Shown piece after piece: positions 51,950 through 61,946 of a stretch of 64,000 nucleotides of DNA; position 1 is the stretch's first letter, and each line of letters starts with the position of its first letter. This DNA is from Streptomyces sp. SW4. Its GTDB lineage: Bacteria; Actinomycetota; Actinomycetes; Streptomycetales; Streptomycetaceae. The notes below the pieces were generated by a model. The model had not been told where the DNA came from. It was given only the letters and a program-made list of their open reading frames with translations, and ran no database searches. The DNA lies in the NCBI GenBank assembly GCA_003248315.1, contig QKWM01000004.1, positions 5,453,001 to 5,517,000 on the forward strand, in the 5' to 3' direction. The position numbers and the translations under genes are program-made.

Positions 51950-52988
51950 TCAGCCCCGTCCGGCCCGCAGCGACGAGGCCCGCGCGACGACCCGCGGCTC
52001 GGGGAGACCGCCACCGACGGCGTGTCCGTGTCCCCGCGCAGCCGCCCCAGGAGCAGTTCCACCGCGTCCGACGCGGCCCGGTCCAGGTGCAGGTCGACCG
52101 CCGTCAGCGGCGGCTCGCAGGTGCGGGCGCGCAGACCGTCGTAGCGGGTGACGACCATGACGTCGTCGGGCACGGACCGCCCGCTCTCCTGGATGGCCCG
52201 GACCGCGCCCACGGCGAAGGCGTCCACCAGCGCGCAGACCGCGTCGACGTCCGGGTGCTCGGCGAGCAGCGCGGCGCACCGCTCGTACCCCGCCTGCTCA
52301 CCGCCGGATTCCGCCACCCGCGCCACGACCGGCGCCCACCCGTACTCCCCGGCCAGGTCCTCGTACGCGGCGACCGCGTCGACGGAGGAGTGCCGCGCCC
52401 CGGCGCCCACGATCAGCGCCGGCCGGCGGGCGCCCTGCTCGTGCAGGTGCCCGAGCAGCAGCTCCGCGACCCTGCGGCCGCGCAGATCGACGTACGGGGC
52501 CTGCTCGCCGGGCGACACGGGCCGGCCCAGCGCCACGTACGGCAGCCCGCGTTCGCGCAGCTGGGCGGCGGCGGCGTCCTCGACGTCCGGCTCGACGACG
52601 ATGGCCCCGTCGATGTCGACCGAGTACAGCGCCGCGCCCGACTGCACGGGCGGGACGAGGACCAGGGCGTAGTCGTGCAGCAGGGCGCTCTCCGCGGCGG
52701 CCGCCGCCACCTCCATGTAGAACCCGAGCCGCGACGGGCCGCCCGCCACCGCGAACGGCATCGACGAGGCCAGCGCGATCGCCTTCGCCTGCCCGCGCCG
52801 CAGCCGCTGGGCCCGGAGGTTGGGGCGGTAGCCGAGGTCCGCCGCGACCTGCCGGATGCGCTCGCGCGTCCGGGGGTCGACCTTGCCGAGCCCGTTGAGG
52901 GCGTGCGACACGGTCGTGCGCGAAACCCCGGCGGCACGGGCGACATCCGTGATCGTCGGCGGCCTCTGGCCGGGGCGGACGTAGCCAT
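51950..52988 (-). CDS. LacI-family transcriptional regulator (two frameshifts)
   Basis: A repressor of 346 residues after repair near 52001 and 52961. The helix-turn-helix is PTITDVARAAGVSRTTVSHALNGLGKVDPRTRERIRQVAADLGYRPN, with a hinge LRAQRLRRGQAKAIALA. The periplasmic-binding-protein-like domain includes DGAIVVEPDVEDAAAAQLRERGLPYVALGRPV, GARRPALIVGAG and a C-terminal LTAVDLHLDRAASDAVELLLGRL. ATG 52988 has AGGAG upstream at longish spacing. It faces the permease operon across a terminator and is the obvious candidate to bind the twin CCAAATCGATTTGG sites upstream of the permease. A nucleobase effector is inferred. Confidence 0.87.
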
Positions 52989-53169
52989 CTGCGCGGACAC
53001 TCCTCGCTGGGCGGGAACGGTTGTCCCGACCATCTTCGCCGACCCGACGCCCGCCGGTGAGGCCCGGGCCGGAGCGGACCGCGGCGATCACCGCTCGAGG
53101 GCGCGCGCACCCGGAGGGGGCGGGACCGGGGGCGGGTCCCGGACCGGGGGCGGGTCCCGGGGAAAGGAC

Positions 53170-53200
53170 TTGAGTCTCCACCCGCTGGAGAGACGAGAGT
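53170..53200 (+). promoter_or_regulatory. MerR-type promoter/operator
   Basis: TTGAGT (53170-53175) and GAGAGT (53195-53200) are separated by 19 bp, the overlong spacer typical of MerR-regulated promoters. Within it lies a dyad, TCTCCA-CCCGC-TGGAGA. The GTG start follows the -10 by only 7 nt, so the mRNA is probably leaderless. Upstream, 53121-53160 carries two copies of ACCGGGGGCGGGTCCCGG. Confidence 0.7.
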
Positions 53201-53207
53201 GGTCCCC

Positions 53208-54142
53208 GTGAGCGACCACAGCGACATGCTGACCATCGGCGAACTCGCCCGTCGCACCGGCCTGCCGGTGCGCACCATCCGCTTCTGGTCCGACAGCGGC
53301 CTCGTCGTGCCGTCCGGGCGCACCACGGGCGGCTTCCGGCTCTACGACGCGGAGGCCGCCGCCCGCCTGGAACTGGTCCGCACCCTGCGTGAACTGGGGC
53401 TGGACCTGGACGCCGTGCGGCGGGTGCTGGACCGGCAGGTGACGGTGCGGGACGTGGCCCTGGCCCATGTCCGGGCCCTGGACGCCGAGATCCGCACGCT
53501 CCAGGTGCGGCGTGCGGTGCTGAACCGGGTCGCCCGTCACGGCAGCACGACCGAGGAGATGAGACTGATGCACGAACTGGCCCGCATGTCCGCCGACGAA
53601 CGGCAGCGCGTCATCGACGAGTTCGTCCGCGAGACCTTCGACGGCGTCGGCGACGACGCCCCCGGTGCCACCGTCGCGCAGGCGATGCGCACCATGCCCG
53701 CACGGCTGCCCGCCCGTCCTACCGCCGAACAGGTGGACGCGTGGGTGGAGCTGGCCGAACTCGTCGGTGACGAGTCGTTCCGCAGACGGACCCGGGAGAT
53801 GGCCCTGGCCGGCGCCCGTGGGGAACCGCAGCCGGACGGTCCCGACCCGGCCGCGGTCGCCGAGCACGCGGGCCGGGCGGTGCGCGAGCACATCGCACCG
53901 GACTCGGCGCCGGGCCGGGAGATCCTCGACCGGATCGTCGGCCCGGCCTGTCCGCGGCCGAACGCACCCGGATCGCCGACAGGCTGGCCACGTTCACCGA
54001 CCGCAGGGTGGAGCGGTACTGGCAGCTGCTGGCCGTGCTCAACGGATGGCCGCCGGCCCCCTCCCAAACACCGGCGTTCGAGTGGCTGGTCGCCGCGTTG
54101 CGCGCCCACACGCAGGACGGGCCCGCCGGCGCCGGACGGTGA
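53208..54142 (+). CDS. MerR-family transcriptional regulator (one frameshift)
   Basis: A 311-residue MerR protein after restoring one G near 53945. The N-terminal winged helix is MLTIGELARRTGLPVRTIRFWSDSGLVVPSGRTTGGFRLYDAEAAARLELVRTLRELGLDLDAVRRVL, followed by a coiled-coil dimerisation helix. A long helical C-terminal domain (about residues 125-311) carries no cysteines suggestive of metal sensing, so a small organic effector or stress signal is more likely. It is preceded by a MerR-type promoter and is presumably autoregulated. It may also act on the DUF998 gene 100 nt downstream. Confidence 0.88.
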
Positions 54143-54242
54143 CGCGGGGTGCGCGGTGCGCGCCACCCCGTCCCCGCCGCCACCCCGGCGGCGACGGCGG
54201 CGGGGACACCGAAGGACCGATCTTGACCGATATGCTCGATTG

Positions 54243-54961
54243 GTGCCGATTGTTCCCGCATGGTCCCTGGTGTCGTCGGCGTGCGCCCCGGTGCTGCTCA
54301 TCGTGGGCTGGACGGTCGCCGCGGAACTGGAGGGCCCCGGTTACGACCCCGCCCAGCAGACGATCAGCGTGCTGGCGGCGTACGGAGCCCCGGGCTACTG
54401 GGTGATGACCGGCGCGCTCATGGCGCTCGGCGTCTGCCATCTGCTCACCGCGTGGGCGCTGCGGCCCGCCGCGGCGGCCGGACGCGCGGCCCTGGCCGGG
54501 GGCGGGCTCGCCGCGCTGGCGGTGACGCTCGTCCCGGCGCCCAGCAGCGGGGTTCCCTGCACCACGGTTCCGTCGCCGCCGTCGGCTTCACCCTGCTGGC
54601 GGTGTGGCCGGTCCTGGCCGCCGGCCGCGGCGGCACCGTCCCCTGGGCCCTGCGGCCCGTCCCCTCGCTCCTGGCGACGGCCGCCATGGCCGGCGGCGCC
54701 GTCTGGTTCCTGCTGGAGATGTGGGGCCAAGGCCTGGCGGGTGCGGCCGAACGGGTCGTGACGGCCATGCAGTCCGTGTGGCCGTTCGTGGTCGTCGTGT
54801 CGTGCCTGCGCGGCTCGCGGCCGAGCCGTTCCGGCCCGCGCCGCGCCGCGCCGGACCGCCTCCGCGACGCGCCCCCGTCCGGCCGGCGCCTCCCGGACCC
54901 ACCCCTCCGCGATCCGCACCGTCCCGGTTTGCCGGCGGACACGGAGGACCCCCCGACCTGA
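54243..54961 (+). CDS. DUF998 membrane protein (one frameshift)
   Basis: A predicted six-helix membrane protein of about 239 residues after restoring one G near 54551. VSSACAPVLLIVGWTVAAELEGPGYDPAQQTISVLAAYGAPGYWVMTGALMALGVCHLL is the DUF998 signature, and SVWPFVVVVSCLRG ends the last helix. The remaining tail is Arg/Pro-rich, so the true stop may lie earlier. GTG 54243 is 6 nt after a TATGCT -10-like element, suggesting a leaderless transcript. The function of the family is unknown. The location after the MerR gene suggests shared control. Confidence 0.75.
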
Positions 54962-55225
54962 CCCCCGGCCCCGGCGGCCGCACGGTTCGCTCCCCACAGC
55001 AGACGGCCCGCGAACGCTTCGGGACGGTCGCGCGGACCACGCCGGGGGACGCCGTGGCCGCGTACACGGGCACCCGCGACGGCCGGGCTGGCCCGGACGG
55101 CGGCCGCGGTCGGGAACCCGGCGGCGGGGTAGTCGGGAGGGAAACCGGGCGGCGGAAGGGCACCCGTGGCGCCGTGGGCGCGACCCGGCCCGTCCGCCGC
55201 CCCGGCCGACGCCCGGAGATGGGGA
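54962..55225. other. intergenic region without recognised elements
   Basis: A 264-nt GC-rich gap between the DUF998 and topoisomerase genes. I see no convincing promoter, hairpin or small ORF with a ribosome binding site. Confidence 0.5.
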
Positions 55226-56258
55226 ATGCGCCTCTACCACTGCCGTCCGACCGACCCGGGGTACCGCCGGCTGCGGCACGGGCGGGGCTTCCGCTACGTC
55301 GACGCGGACGGCGAGCCGGTGCGGGACTCCGCCGTGCTGGCCCGGATCCGGGAGCTGGTCATCCCGCCCGCCTGGAGCGACGTGTGGATCTGCGCCCGGG
55401 CCAACGGGCACCTCCAGGCCGTCGGCACCGACGCCGCCGGACGCCGCCAGTACCTGTACCACCCGAAATTCCGGGCCGAGCAGGAACGCGCCAAGCACGA
55501 GCACGTCCTCGACGTCGCCGAGGTACTGCCCGAGGTGCGTGAGACGGTCGAGGGCCATCTCGGCGACCGGGGACTGACCCGGCGCCGCGTCCTGGCCACC
55601 GCCGTACGCCTGCTCGACCTCGGCTTCTTCCGCATCGGCAGCGACCGGTACACCGAACTCCACAACAGCTACGGCCTCACCACACTGCTGCGGGAGCACT
55701 CCCGCTGCCGCTCCGGCGCGGTCCTGTTCACCTACACCGGCAAACACGGCAAGGAGATCGTCCAGACCGTCGCCGACCCCGCCGCCTGCCGCAGCCTCCA
55801 GGCCCTCCTGCGCCGGCGCGGCGGCGGCGACCGGCTGCTGGCCTACTGGGAGCGGCGCGCCTGGCACGAGGTGAGCGGGAGGACGTCAACGCCTACCTCA
55901 GGGAACTCGCCGGCCTGGACATCAGCGCCAAGGACTTCCGGACCTGGCACGCCACCGTCATGGCCGCCGTGGCGCTGGCCGTGTCCCGGACCGTCACGAG
56001 CGGCGAGACCGCCCGGCGCCGGGCCATCGCCCGGGCGGTGCGCGAGGTCGCCGGGTACCTGGGCAACACCCCCGCGGTCTGCCGGGCCTCCTACATCAAC
56101 CCCGGGTGATCGAACTCTACGAGGAGGGCGTGACGGTCGCCGGCGCCCTCGCCCACCTCGGCGACGACGGCGCCTACGGCATCCCCGCCACCCACGGCGC
56201 CGTCGAACGGGCGGTGCTGCGCATGCTCCGCGACGGCCGGCCCGCCGGAGACGGGTGA
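55226..56258 (+). CDS. bacterial DNA topoisomerase IB (two frameshifts)
   Basis: A eukaryotic/poxvirus-type IB topoisomerase of 344 residues after repair near 55877 and 56101, relaxing supercoils through a 3'-phosphotyrosine. It shows YRRLRHGRGFRYVDADG at the N-terminus and IPPAWSDVWICARANGHLQAVGTDAAGRRQYLYHP. The catalytic Arg is in FFRIGSDRYTELHNSYGLTTLL, Lys in FTYTGKHGKE, and a second Arg and His in ISAKDFRTWHAT. The nucleophile Tyr is at about residue 290, in CRASYINPRVIELYEEG. GGAG precedes ATG 55226 by seven bases. It is an accessory enzyme in many soil bacteria, sometimes linked to DNA repair. Confidence 0.9.
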
Positions 56259-56263
56259 CGGCC

Positions 56264-56280
56264 CCGGGGCCGTGCCCCGG
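56264..56280. terminator. short terminator hairpin
   Basis: CCGGGGC-CGT-GCCCCGG lies between the convergent topoisomerase and drug exporter genes. Confidence 0.55.
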
Positions 56281-56311
56281 AGACGAGGCGCCGCCGCGTC
56301 CGGAAGCCGGC

Positions 56312-57868
56312 TCACCCGGGCCGGGCCCCGGGCCGGCGGCGCCCTGCAGGCGTTCCAGGTCGGAGGGGCGGACCTGGATGGCCACCAGGGCGATGAGCGC
56401 GGCGGCCACCGCGAAGATCGCCGCCATGACGAAGGCGGCCGAGACCCCGGCGGTGAGCACCTCGTCGCCCCACGGCGGCGGCAGATCCCCCGTGCGCTCG
56501 AAACGCAGCCGTTCGGCCGGCGTCGCCTGCTGGAGGAAACGCGGGATCTGCCTCTCCGCCTCGCCGGCGCTGGCCGTGCCGAACACGGTGACCAGGATGG
56601 ACAGTCCCAGCGAGCCGCCGACCTGCTGGGTGGCGTTGAGCAGCCCGGACGCCGCGCCGCTCTCCTCGGGCGCGACGTCGGACAGCGCCATCAGCGTCAG
56701 CGACACGAACTCCATGCCCATGCCGAGGCTGAAGACGAGCATCGGCCCGAGGACGCTGCCCGCGTAGGTGGAGTGGACGTCGGTGAGGGTCAGCCAGGCC
56801 AGCCCGGCCGCGGCCAGCACGCCGCCCAGCACCATGAAGGGCTTGGGCCCGTACACCGGCAGGAACCGGGAGGCCAGCCCCGCGCCGATCGCGATGACGG
56901 CGCTGACCGGCAGGAAGGCGAGCCCGGCCCGCAGCGGCCCGAAGCCGAGCACGTTCTGCACGAACAGCGTCAGGAAGAAGAACATCCCGAACATCGCCGC
57001 GGCCAGGCAGAGCATGATCCCGTACGTGCCCGCCCGGTTGCGGTCGGCGAACATGTGCAACGGCGTGATCGGCTGCCGCGACCTCCGCTCGACCAGCACG
57101 AACACCGTCAGGACGACGACGGCCGCCGCGAACGAGGCCAGCGTCAGGGCGTCCCGCCAGCCCTCCTGGGCCGCCCGGATGAACCCGTAGACGAGCAGCA
57201 CCATGCCCGCGGTCGAGGTGAGCGCGCCGGTGACGTCGAAGTGGCCGGGACGGCGCTCGGACTCCTTGATCCAGCGGGGCGTCGCGAAGGCGATGAGCAG
57301 CCCGATCGGGACGTTGACGAACAGCACCCACCGCCAGTTCAGCCACTCCACGAGCATGCCGCCGGCGAGCAGCCCGATCGCCCCGCCGCCCGCGGAGACC
57401 GCGGCGAACACCCCGAACGCCCGGTTGCGTTCCGGGCCCTCGCGGAACGTCGTGCTGATCAGGGCGAGGGACGTGGGGAGGCGATGGCGCCGCCGACGCC
57501 CTGCAGGGCGCGGGCCGCGAGCAGTTGGCCCGGGTTCTGGGCCAGTCCGCCGAGCAGCGAGGCGAGGACGAACAGCAGCACGCCGAAGACGAAGACGCGC
57601 CGCCGGCCGAGGATGTCGCCGGCCCGGCCGCCGAGCAGCAGCAGACCGCCGAAGGTGAGGGTGTAGGCGTTGACCACCCACGACAGGCTCGTGGTGGAGA
57701 AGTCCAGTGAGCGCTGGATGTGCGGCAGCGCGATGTTCACGATGGTGATGTCCAGCACCACCATCAGCTGACACGAGGCGATGACCAGCAGGGCCATCGC
57801 GTTCCCGCCGCCGGGGACGTCCCGGCGGTCGTGACGTCGGCGGGCGCCGGGCGCGGACTACTGCTCAT
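56312..57868 (-). CDS. DHA2-family MFS drug exporter, EmrB/QacA type (three frameshifts)
   Basis: A 14-helix proton-driven multidrug exporter of about 519 residues after repair near 57805, 57476 and 56317. Family motifs include LDITIVNIALPHIQRSLDFSTTSLSWVVNAYTLTFGGLLLLGGRAGDILGRRRVFV (motif A), LLAARALQGVGGAIASPTSLALIS and AAGLLNATQQVGG-like SGLLNATQQVGGSLG. ATG 57868 has no good ribosome site. The stop at 56312 assumes one missing base in CCCGGGG, otherwise the frame runs into Arg-rich nonsense. No TetR or MarR regulator is adjacent. The drug specificity is unknown. Confidence 0.87.
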
Positions 57869-57982
57869 GGCAAGCCGCCCTTCCGGGGGTCCACCGTTCG
57901 ACCGTACGCCCGGGCCGTGGGGGCCACCACTCGACGGCGGGGCCCGGCCGGCGGACCGCCACACGGCGGCGGGGAGGCCCGG

Positions 57983-59500
57983 CTAGTCGACCCGGACCCA
58001 GTCCAGGGTGCGCTCGACCGCCCGCTTCCAGCCCTCGTAGCCCTCCGCGCGCCGCTCCTCGGACCACTGCGGCGTCCAGCGCCTGGACTCCTTCCAGTGC
58101 GTGCGCAGTTCGTCCGTGTCCCGCCAGAACCCGGTGGCCAGTCCGGCCGCGTACGCGGCGCCGAGCGCGGTGGTCTCCGCGACCACGGGACGGCTGACCG
58201 GGACGCCGAGCACATCGGCCTGGATCTGCATGCACAGGTCGTTGGCCGTGACACCGCCGTCCACCTTGAGGACGTCGAGGTGGACCCCGGAGTCCTGCTC
58301 CATGGCCTCGACGACGTCGCGGCTCTGGTAGCAGATCGACTCCAGCGTGGCCCGCGCCAGGTGTCCGCTGTCGTTGTAGCGGGCCAGGCCGACGATGGCC
58401 CCGCGGGCGTCGGAACGCCAGTACGGGGCGAACAGGCCGGAGAAGGCGGGGACGAAGTACATCCCGCCGTTGTCCTCCACGGTGCGGGCGAGGTCCTCGC
58501 TCTCCGCCGCCGTCTTGATGATCCGCATCTGGTCGCGCAGCCACTGCACCGCCGACCCGGTCACGGCGATCGATCCCTCCAGGGCGTAGACCACGGGCTC
58601 GTCGCCGAACCGGTAGGCCACGGTGGTCAGCAGCCCGTGCCGGGAGCGGACCAGTTCGGTGCCGGTGTTCAGGACCAGGAAGTTGCCGGTGCCGTAGGTG
58701 TTCTTGGCCTCGCCCGGCGCGAAGCAGACCTGGCCGACGGTGGCCGCCTGCTGGTCGCCGAGCACGCCGGTGATGGGGACGGCGGCGCGCAGCGGCCGGG
58801 AGGTCCGGGCGACGCCGTAGGCATCGGGGTGGGAGGAGGCGTGGATGGCGGGCAGCATCGTGCGGGGGATGCCGAAGAAGCCCAGCAGTTCGTCGTCCCA
58901 GTCGAGGGTCTCCAGGTTCATCAGCATGGTGCGGCTGGCGTTGGTCACGTCGGTGGCGTGGATGCCGCCGTCCGGCCCGCCCGTCAGGTTCCACAGCACC
59001 CAGGAGTCGGTGTTGCCGAACACGGCGTGCCCCTGTTCGGCGGCCTCGCGCACGCCCTCGACGTTCTCCAGGATCCACTGGACCTTGCCCGCGGAGAAGT
59101 ACGTCGCGGGCGGCAGCCCCGCCTTGCGCCGGATGACGTCGCCCCGGCCCGAGCGTTCGAGGTTCGCCGCGATGGCGTCGGTGCGGGTGTCCTGCCAGAC
59201 GATGGCGTTGTAGTAGGGGCGGCCGGTGCGGGGGTCCCACACCACGGTGGTCTCCCGCTGGTTGGTGATGCCGATGGCCGTCAGGTCCGTGCCGGACAGG
59301 CCGCTGTGCCGCAGCGCGTTCTGCATCACCGAGTTGGTGCGCTCCCAGATCTCCACCGGGTCGTGCTCCACCCAGCCCGAGCGCGGCATGATCTGCGCGT
59401 GTTCCAGCTGGTGCTTCGCCACCTCGTTGCCGCCGTGGTCGAAGATCATGAAACGGGTACTGGTGGTCCCCTGGTCCACCGCACCGACGAAGTCCGCCAT
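57983..59500 (-). CDS. glpK: glycerol kinase
   Basis: An intact 505-residue FGGY kinase phosphorylating glycerol to sn-glycerol 3-phosphate. It begins FVGAVDQGTTSTRFMIFDHGG. Diagnostic glycerol kinase segments are GITNQRETTVVWDPRTGRPYYNAIVWQDTRT, YFSAGKVQWILENV, NTDSWVLWNLTGG, GVLGDQQAATVGQ, GTGNFLVLNTG and KVDGGVTANDLCMQIQADVLGVPV. It lies 24 nt downstream of glpF, so uptake and phosphorylation are co-expressed. A glycerol 3-phosphate dehydrogenase gene is not in the window. Confidence 0.96.
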   Translation of the reverse strand: MADFVGAVDQGTTSTRFMIFDHGGNEVAKHQLEHAQIMPRSGWVEHDPVEIWERTNSVMQNALRHSGLSGTDLTAIGITNQRETTVVWDPRTGRPYYNAIVWQDTRTDAIAANLERSGRGDVIRRKAGLPPATYFSAGKVQWILENVEGVREAAEQGHAVFGNTDSWVLWNLTGGPDGGIHATDVTNASRTMLMNLETLDWDDELLGFFGIPRTMLPAIHASSHPDAYGVARTSRPLRAAVPITGVLGDQQAATVGQVCFAPGEAKNTYGTGNFLVLNTGTELVRSRHGLLTTVAYRFGDEPVVYALEGSIAVTGSAVQWLRDQMRIIKTAAESEDLARTVEDNGGMYFVPAFSGLFAPYWRSDARGAIVGLARYNDSGHLARATLESICYQSRDVVEAMEQDSGVHLDVLKVDGGVTANDLCMQIQADVLGVPVSRPVVAETTALGAAYAAGLATGFWRDTDELRTHWKESRRWTPQWSEERRAEGYEGWKRAVERTLDWVRVD

Positions 59501-59524
59501 GTCTGCTGCCTCTCCGGGCCGGGG

Positions 59525-60369
59525 TCAGGGTTCTGGCGTGGGCACGCGTCCCGGCGGCTCGGGTTCGCCCTTGGGCAGGAACCGGCCGATGAAGGCCTTG
59601 TACAGGCCCGCGCCGAGCACACCGCCGATGAGGGGACCGACGATCGGCACCCAGAAGTAGAGGTTTCCGTACTGATCCCGCCACGCCCCGCCGTATCCGG
59701 TGAGGAAACTGGCCAGCCGGGGCCGAAGTCGCGGGCCGGATTGATCGCGTAGCCCGCGTTGGTGCCCCAGGCCATGCCGATCGCGACGACGATCAGGCCG
59801 ATGACGAAGGGCGCGAGGTTGGCGCCCGGAGGGGTGTTCAGCAGGTCGGTGACGGCCATGACGAGAAGCAGCAGCAGGGCCGTGCCGATGACCTGGTCGC
59901 GGAACGCGCCCCACTCGCCCACCGGCAGGTTGGTGTTGCCGTTGGCGGGCAGCGTGGAGAACACGCCCTGGGTCTTGAGGGTGTGCCCGGGGTCGGCCTT
60001 CGCCAGTGCCTCCGTGTAGTTCCAGCGGACCAGGAGCGCCGCGACGAAGGCGCCGGCCGTCTGCGCCAGCGCGTACGGCGCGACCTTGCGCCACGGGAAC
60101 CCCTTGAACACGGCGAGGGCGAGCGTCACCGCGGGGTTGATGTGGGCGCCGCTCAGCCGCGCGGCCACGTACACGCCCAGCGTGACGCCGAGGCCCCACG
60201 CCCAGGCGATGCTGTCGTGGTCCCCGAGGCCGCCCGCCGGATCGGTGAGGGCCCCGCCGGCGACGACCTGGGCGACGACGCCGCAGCCGAAGAGGATGAG
60301 GATCATCGTGCCCGCGAACTCGGCCGACAACTCCCCGAGCAGACCGGACCCTTTGCGCTGCTCAGCCAT
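59525..60369 (-). CDS. glpF: glycerol facilitator, MIP family (one frameshift)
   Basis: A six-helix aquaglyceroporin of 281 residues after restoring one C in the run at 59719-59722. The two pore motifs are GAHINPAVTLALAVFKGFPW (first NPA) and NAGYAINPARDFGPRL (second NPA with the following Asp of glycerol-permeable channels). ELSAEFAGTMILILFGCGVVAQV is helix 1. GGAAGGTGG precedes ATG 60369. It forms an operon with glpK. The presence of the Asp after NPAR supports glycerol rather than pure water transport. Confidence 0.94.
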
Positions 60370-60399
60370 GGACGCCCACCTTCCGCCGGCTCCGCCGAC

Positions 60400-60460
60400 G
60401 TCGATTGCCCGCGCCTTTTGTGAGAGATTAAGGGCATATGCGGCAATTCGCATGCAGAGG
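60400..60460 (-). promoter_or_regulatory. glpF upstream region
   Basis: An AT-rich island with GCATATGC and an imperfect inverted repeat (GCATATGCG against CGCATGC around CAATT). It probably contains the glp promoter and a regulator site, as for GylR in other Streptomyces, but no exact promoter is clear. Confidence 0.35.
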
Positions 60461-60503
60461 GTCGCGGCGGCGGACCGCGGCCGTCCCGTCGGCCGGGCCT
60501 CGG

Positions 60504-61168
60504 TCAGGTGCCGGCGGGCGGCGGGGGCGGCGGCACGGGCCTGAGCTCGATCCGCGTCCACCCCGACGGCGTCACGCGGTAGTGGTCACCGTCGTCCGCG
60601 TCCATCCGCGAGTGACCGTGCACGTGCACGTGGTCGCCGGCCAGACGGATGGTGTATCCGCCCATCATCCCGATCACCCGGAACACGATCCGCACGTCCG
60701 GGCCCTCGGTGAGCGGCGACAGCGGCGGCAGCAGATGCTCCACCGCCTCGAAACAGCCGCCGGACCGGTCCCGCAGCAGCGCGTGGAACGCACGCTCCAG
60801 CGCGTCCGCCGGGGAGGGCAGCGGCCGTACGACGACGGGCTCCAGCAGCTCCAGCAGATGCGTGTGCCCCGCTCCCGGGCGATGTCCACGGGGCGCCGCC
60901 CGTCCCGGGTGCGCTGGGTGCGCCAGGCGCCGTGGGCGATCAGCCGGGAGACGACGGAGAACCCGGCGCCGTGCCAGGCCGCCTGGTGCAGCGGGGCGAA
61001 GCCGCTGCGCAGGCCGGGCCGGGGCAGGTTGACCCAGCCCGGTTCCCTGCCCAGCACCTCGAACACGCCGTCCCAGTCGGCGTCCCGGGCCAGGTCCGCG
61101 AAACGGTCCCGCTCCCGGCGGTACCAGTCGTTGAAGCGCTCGCGGTCCGCGACGCCGTCCCACTCCAT
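60504..61168 (-). CDS. ankyrin-like repeat protein (one frameshift)
   Basis: A cytosolic protein of about 221 residues after restoring one G near 60867. The N-terminal half (RFNDWYRRERDRFADLARDADWDGVFEVL, then GFAPLHQAAWHGAGFSVVSRLIAHGAWRTQRTRDGRRPVDIARERG) shows two or three ankyrin-type helical repeats. The C-terminal half (FRVIGMMGGYTIRLAGDHVHVHGHSRMDADDGDHYRVTPSGWTRIE) is a beta-rich region without a recognised domain. GGAGGT precedes ATG 61168. It seems a single-gene unit, and its role is unknown. Confidence 0.72.
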
Positions 61169-61240
61169 GCCGATCACCTCCGTGCCGATCAGCGGGACAC
61201 GCTAACCGATGCCGCCGGGACCGCTCCGGGCCCCGCCCGG

Positions 61241-61945
61241 TCACGCCACGCCGGCCGGCGCCAGGGCATGCCGTACCGTCGCCCGGGCCAGAGCGGCCGT
61301 GGGATCCACGACCGGGAGGCCGGCGCTCATCTCGCCGAGGAGCAGCGGCAGTTCGGTGCAGCCCGCCACGAGCAGACCCGCCCCGCGGGCCGCCAGTTCC
61401 TCGGCGGCCCGCTCGATCAGACAGCCGGCGGCCGGGCCGAGATCGCCCGCCTTCACCCGCCGGATCGCGCCGGTCACCGCCTCGCCCTGCGAGAGCTCGC
61501 CCGGCACGACCACCCGCAGACCCGCCGCGGCCAGGGCCCGCTGGTACAGGCCCGCGCGGACCGTGCCGGTCGTGGCCAGCAGCCCCACCGACGTCACCTC
61601 CGGATGGCAGGACAGGATCTCCGCCACCGTCTCCGCGATCATGTCGAGCATGGGGACGCGCACACTGGTGCGCACCTCGTCGAGGAAGGCGTGCGCCGTG
61701 TTGCACGGCGTCGCGATGACCTGCGCGCCCATCGCCTCCAGCCGGTGCGCACCGCGCACCAGCCACGGTGTCGGGTCGGGCCCGCTCCCGGTCAGCGCCG
61801 CCGACCGGTCCGGCACCGACGGGTCCGCCCACACCACGACCGGCAGATGGTCCTGGTCGACACCGGCCGGGGTGGCGTCGACCACCTTCCGGTAGAAGTC
61901 GACGGTGGCCAAGGGGCCCATTCCGCCGAGGATTCCGACCGCCAT
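61241..61945 (-). CDS. aspartate/glutamate racemase family protein
   Basis: An intact 234-residue cofactor-independent racemase. GILGGMGPLATVDFYRKVVDATPAG begins the fold. The two catalytic cysteines are in IATPCNTAHAFLDEV and LVAGCTELPLLLGE, the expected pair for two-base proton transfer. It starts 1 nt after the TSUP stop and so is translationally coupled to the exporter and dioxygenase genes upstream. It could racemise aspartate, glutamate or a hydroxylated derivative made by the dioxygenase. Confidence 0.9.
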   Translation of the reverse strand: MAVGILGGMGPLATVDFYRKVVDATPAGVDQDHLPVVVWADPSVPDRSAALTGSGPDPTPWLVRGAHRLEAMGAQVIATPCNTAHAFLDEVRTSVRVPMLDMIAETVAEILSCHPEVTSVGLLATTGTVRAGLYQRALAAAGLRVVVPGELSQGEAVTGAIRRVKAGDLGPAAGCLIERAAEELAARGAGLLVAGCTELPLLLGEMSAGLPVVDPTAALARATVRHALAPAGVA

Positions 61946-61946
61946 C

